DNA of 64,000 nucleotides, taken from contig CAUJLY010000001.1 in assembly GCA_963281155.1 (NCBI GenBank), positions 7,564,001 to 7,628,000 of the forward strand, given 5' to 3'. Both the position numbers and the translations under genes were made by a program. The notes beneath the pieces are model-generated. The model was not told where the DNA came from and made no database searches. It saw only the letters and a program-made list of their open reading frames with translations. Positions 61,510 through 64,000 of this stretch are shown piece after piece. The DNA is from Rhabditophanes sp. KR3021. Lineage: Eukaryota; Nematoda; Chromadorea; Rhabditida; Alloionematidae. Each line of letters starts with the position of its first letter. The first letter of the stretch is position 1.

Positions 61510-62676
61510 TGTTGATGTACAATATGCTTGAATAAATGCTGTTCCAATTGTATGGTGCTTTCAAATCGTTAATATTCAAAAAGATTGTTTAGTGCAGACC
61601 AACCCTGTTAAATGGCCTACAAGATCATGCGTCAACCCCTAAAAGCACAAAAAGCCACAACACCTATAAAAGGCATATTACAACGAAGACTAAACTTATA
61701 ATAAAGTCACAATTTTTTCATCAAACACACAACCATGTAAAATATAAGAAATAATATGAATATAGTAATTATATATAGATGAGGATATTAAACAGAACTA
61801 AAATATAACTTAATTTCAAACTGTAACATTGTTTAATGACACTGTCTCTTTCAGTAATTAATCGTTTTAATTTGAAAACAATCTTTTGGCCAAAGCTGGT
61901 GAATAGTGATTGTAAAAAATTAAAAGTTAGGTCAGGTTGTAAAAAGCTATTTTTTGAAAAAATTTATCAGTACATTAGGGCGTTTTCAAAAATGGAAGTC
62001 CCTAGAAAGTCATAATAAGAAGTTAAAACCTGAAGTTGATTTTGTTTAATAGAAAGTAGCTAATTTTTTACATCACTTACAATGCTTCGATTAAAATTTA
62101 TTTAAAAATACTTAAAGAGATTATATTAAAATTTTATTTTTAGTTTATTACGAATTTACTTATACTAAATTCGGCCAATGGCGTGTCATCCATTAGCTTG
62201 AAAAGAGTGTAGAGTCATTACCACGTTTCATCCATTTCTGTCATGAAGAAAATTGAACCTACTGAAGAAAGGTCCTCACTGTTGCCAATAAGTCGCTCCT
62301 GAGAAGGAAAAGGGAGCTGTTTCCTTGTACGGTGTTGTCTCAACACCGAATAAACAGAATAATATGTTATTCGCTCCTTCACACGGAGTTCCAATGAATC
62401 ATATGTCATGTCCCTTCAATAAATAGTATGTAAATAATTTTTAGTGCATATTTCTTGTCAACTAATTATTCCCTGTACTTTAGAAAATATTTGAATTTTT
62501 ATATAATAACTCTTACTCATGTTTTAATTTGCCTAATTTTACTTTTTTTGCGATATAAAGTATTTGATAATATGACATCTGAAAAAAGTGAATTGCTTTT
62601 TGTACGTTATTTTTCAAGCTAGTAATAAACTCATGCAGTTCAGTAAATATAATTTATTTAAATACATACAATTAAT
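61510..62676. other. Intergenic between collagen and galactosyltransferase
   Basis: Contains the collagen poly(A) signal (TTTATT at 62653-62658, AATAAA on minus). A 63-codon minus-strand frame at 62218-62409 (MTYDSLELRVKERITYYSVY...) has a more mixed composition than its surroundings but no splice or poly(A) support. A perfect hairpin lies within it (62330-62348). Confidence 0.4.
62330..62348. other. Perfect 8-bp hairpin
   Basis: CGGTGTTG-TCT-CAACACCG, a perfect inverted repeat with a three-base loop, in a GC-richer segment of an AT-rich spacer. Possible RNA structure or binding site; no assignment. Confidence 0.5.
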
Positions 62677-63819
62677 TTAGATTCTCTTTCTCTTGTAGTT
62701 TCCAGAGGCATTTCCTCCTGGAACGCCTTGGTTGCGTTTTGGACAAGGGCAATAAGCAAGATCTTTTCCAACTGTTCCTTTCTCCCCATCTGGACCAACT
62801 TCACCTTCTGGTCCATCAAAGCCGTTTTGACCTTTCTCCCCTGATGGTCCTGGAGCTCCTGGTTTTCCTGGTAATCCAACTTCTCCTGGGGCTCCAACAT
62901 CTCCTTCTGGTCCTGTAGCTCCAGTATCCCCCTTAGGTCCTGGACGACCGACAGGCTTCTCTGCATTAGCACCTGGCTCTCCTCTTTCTCCGCGTGGCCC
63001 TGGGGCTCCAACAGGTCCAGTTTCTCCATCAGCACCTATAGCAAGCTTTGATTAAATGCAAACACAACCGAAACATACCTGGACCACCTGGGTAACCGTC
63101 AAGTCCACGACGACCATCTCTTCCTTTCAATCCACGGTTTCCTCTCTTACCAGCGCTTCCAGTTGGGCCATTGGTTCCTGGAGGTCCGGTGGGGCAGCTG
63201 AAAATAATTTATATATGGGTTATTATAAAAGTGTCTTACTTGAAACATCCGGTTGGTGGAGTTTGCTCGATATCTTCAGCGTCTTGTCCTGGAATTCCGT
63301 TCTTCCCATCTTGCCCATCTTTTCCTGGTAATCCCTTTTCTCCCTTTGGCCCATCTGGTCCCTTTGGACACTTGTTGACAGCGGTTGAACAACTACAACT
63401 TGGCTGAGGTCCGTTTCCATTGCTACCGCCTGGGAATGATGGAGTTCCTGGAACTTGCCCTCCTGGGAAAGAAGGATTGGGTTGATTTGGAAATGCAGGA
63501 TTGGCTGGGTTGAGTGGTGTTGGCATGGTTTGAGTAGCTCCGTAGCCTCCGTAAGATTGTCTTCTGATTCTGTTTGAAGCAGTTGCACCACCCATGCTTA
63601 CCATGTTTTTCCAGATATCATCAGTAATTGCCTAAGAATAAGTATGAATAAATATGAGTTTAAATAACTTTATATTACTTTGAATGAATATATTTCATTG
63701 TCAATTTGGTTTCTTAAAGAAGAAACGTCATTGTGAACAGTAGCAATACCATAAAGGCACAAGACAACAGTTAATCCGCTGCAAATAAGTGCTCCGCAAG
63801 TAGCCTTTGTCAAAGTCAT
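62677..63819 (-). CDS. Nematode cuticle collagen
   Basis: Structural protein of the exoskeleton, secreted by the epidermis. Exons 63819-63679, 63631-63240, 63197-63079 and 63035-62677; phases agree, 336 residues. The N-terminus is the cuticle-collagen domain with a membrane-spanning start (LICSGLTVVLCLYGIATVHN) and a charged heptad-like stretch (DVSSLRNQIDNEIYSFK). Then a basic processing box (NRIRRQSYGG) of the subtilisin-like (BLI-4) type. A Pro/Asn-rich spacer leads to Cys knots (SCSCSTAVNKCPKG; GCFNCPTGPPG), followed by interrupted Gly-X-Y blocks (DGPKGEKGLPGKDGQDGKNG; GRPGPKGDTGATGPEGDVGA), and a C-terminal Cys pair (YCPCPKR) plus a basic tail. A TATATAA sequence lies upstream of the ATG. 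The last exon has no ATG of its own; a longer open frame overlapping it in another phase is spurious. Confidence 0.95.
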
Positions 63820-63855
63820 TTCTTACTGAATATGTATTTCACCATCAACGTTGCA

Positions 63856-63862
63856 TTATATA
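63856..63862 (-). promoter_or_regulatory. TATA-like box of the collagen gene
   Basis: TATATAA (minus strand) starts 43 bases upstream of the collagen ATG. Many nematode cuticle collagen genes have a TATA box and a very short leader, so this is a credible core promoter. Confidence 0.5.
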
Positions 63863-64000
63863 CAGACATAAGTCCCTCCCAACTCACTCTATCCTTCCCA
63901 AATTTATCCTATCTAACCTGATTAATTGATGTATCTTTATCTCACAAAAAATGATGCAAATTAATTGTCGAAAACAATACCAATTTTTTACTTTCACTGA

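Noticed and set aside
62658..63035. 125-codon minus-strand frame rich in Glu/Gln/Leu
   Set aside because: Out-of-frame reading of the last collagen exon; the Gly-X-Y frame joins the previous exon in phase and stops at 62677.
1..64000. Spliced-leader RNA, snRNA, rRNA, CRISPR or viral genes
   Set aside because: I looked for the SL1 core, U1/U2/U4/U5/U6 signatures, regular repeat-spacer arrays and polymerase or capsid-like frames by eye and saw none; a covariance-model search would be needed to exclude small RNAs fully.

Overview
This window reads as a piece of a nematode nuclear genome. The evidence is a cuticle collagen with the nematode N-terminal domain and a basic processing box, an FTZ-F1/NR5A nuclear receptor of the NHR-25 type, a divergent Cys-loop channel, EB-module and lustrin-type cysteine-rich secreted protein, and very short introns (many 38-46 bases, GT...AG with a T-rich acceptor). 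Several start codons lie 1-22 bases after a 3' splice site, as expected for spliced-leader trans-splicing. Non-coding DNA is strongly AT-rich. I cannot place the species.

Layout. 1-9.6 kb: a membrane-anchored cathepsin B-like gene (minus) with a frame-broken exon; its 1.3 kb intron holds a decayed gene on the other strand. A possible small secreted-peptide gene follows at 8.4 kb. 9.6-13.1 kb: two unrecognised protein genes. 13.1-23.1 kb: a 10 kb stretch with no gene I can support, with one GC-rich island near 19.4 kb. 23.1-24.0 kb: broken open frames with Tc1/Pax-like helix-turn-helix units and no catalytic domain. 24.1-30.9 kb: an SLC10 sodium/bile-acid-type transporter (minus), a RECQ1-type helicase (plus) and an unrecognised low-complexity protein (minus). 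32.3-37.6 kb: a Cys-loop ligand-gated channel with a decaying zinc-finger gene nested in its intron, then a GnT-I/POMGnT1-type N-acetylglucosaminyltransferase. 37.7-40.2 kb (minus): coatomer zeta, Sec22 and a zinc-finger protein in operon-like spacing. 42.1-47.5 kb (plus): an RNF19-type RBR ubiquitin ligase, a 60-residue protein and an EB-module secreted protein, again spaced like an operon. 47.5-54.8 kb: a long gene-free upstream region of the NR5A receptor, which runs to 59.9 kb. 60.4-63.8 kb (minus): a beta-1,3-galactosyltransferase and a cuticle collagen.

Functional links. Coatomer zeta and Sec22 both serve ER-Golgi traffic, and their adjacency with about 176 bases between stop and start fits shared transcription. 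NR5A receptors in nematodes control moulting and epidermis, and a collagen lies a few kb away, but this window does not show that they are connected. The least explained items are the decayed fragments at 4.4-5.3 kb and 37.7-38.5 kb. They appear to share a C-x2-C/C2H2-type unit followed by a similar downstream segment, and may be copies of one undescribed family. I found no tRNA, rRNA, CRISPR array or viral gene. Exon boundaries were read by eye from splice consensus and frame; most gene models close in frame, which is internal support only.
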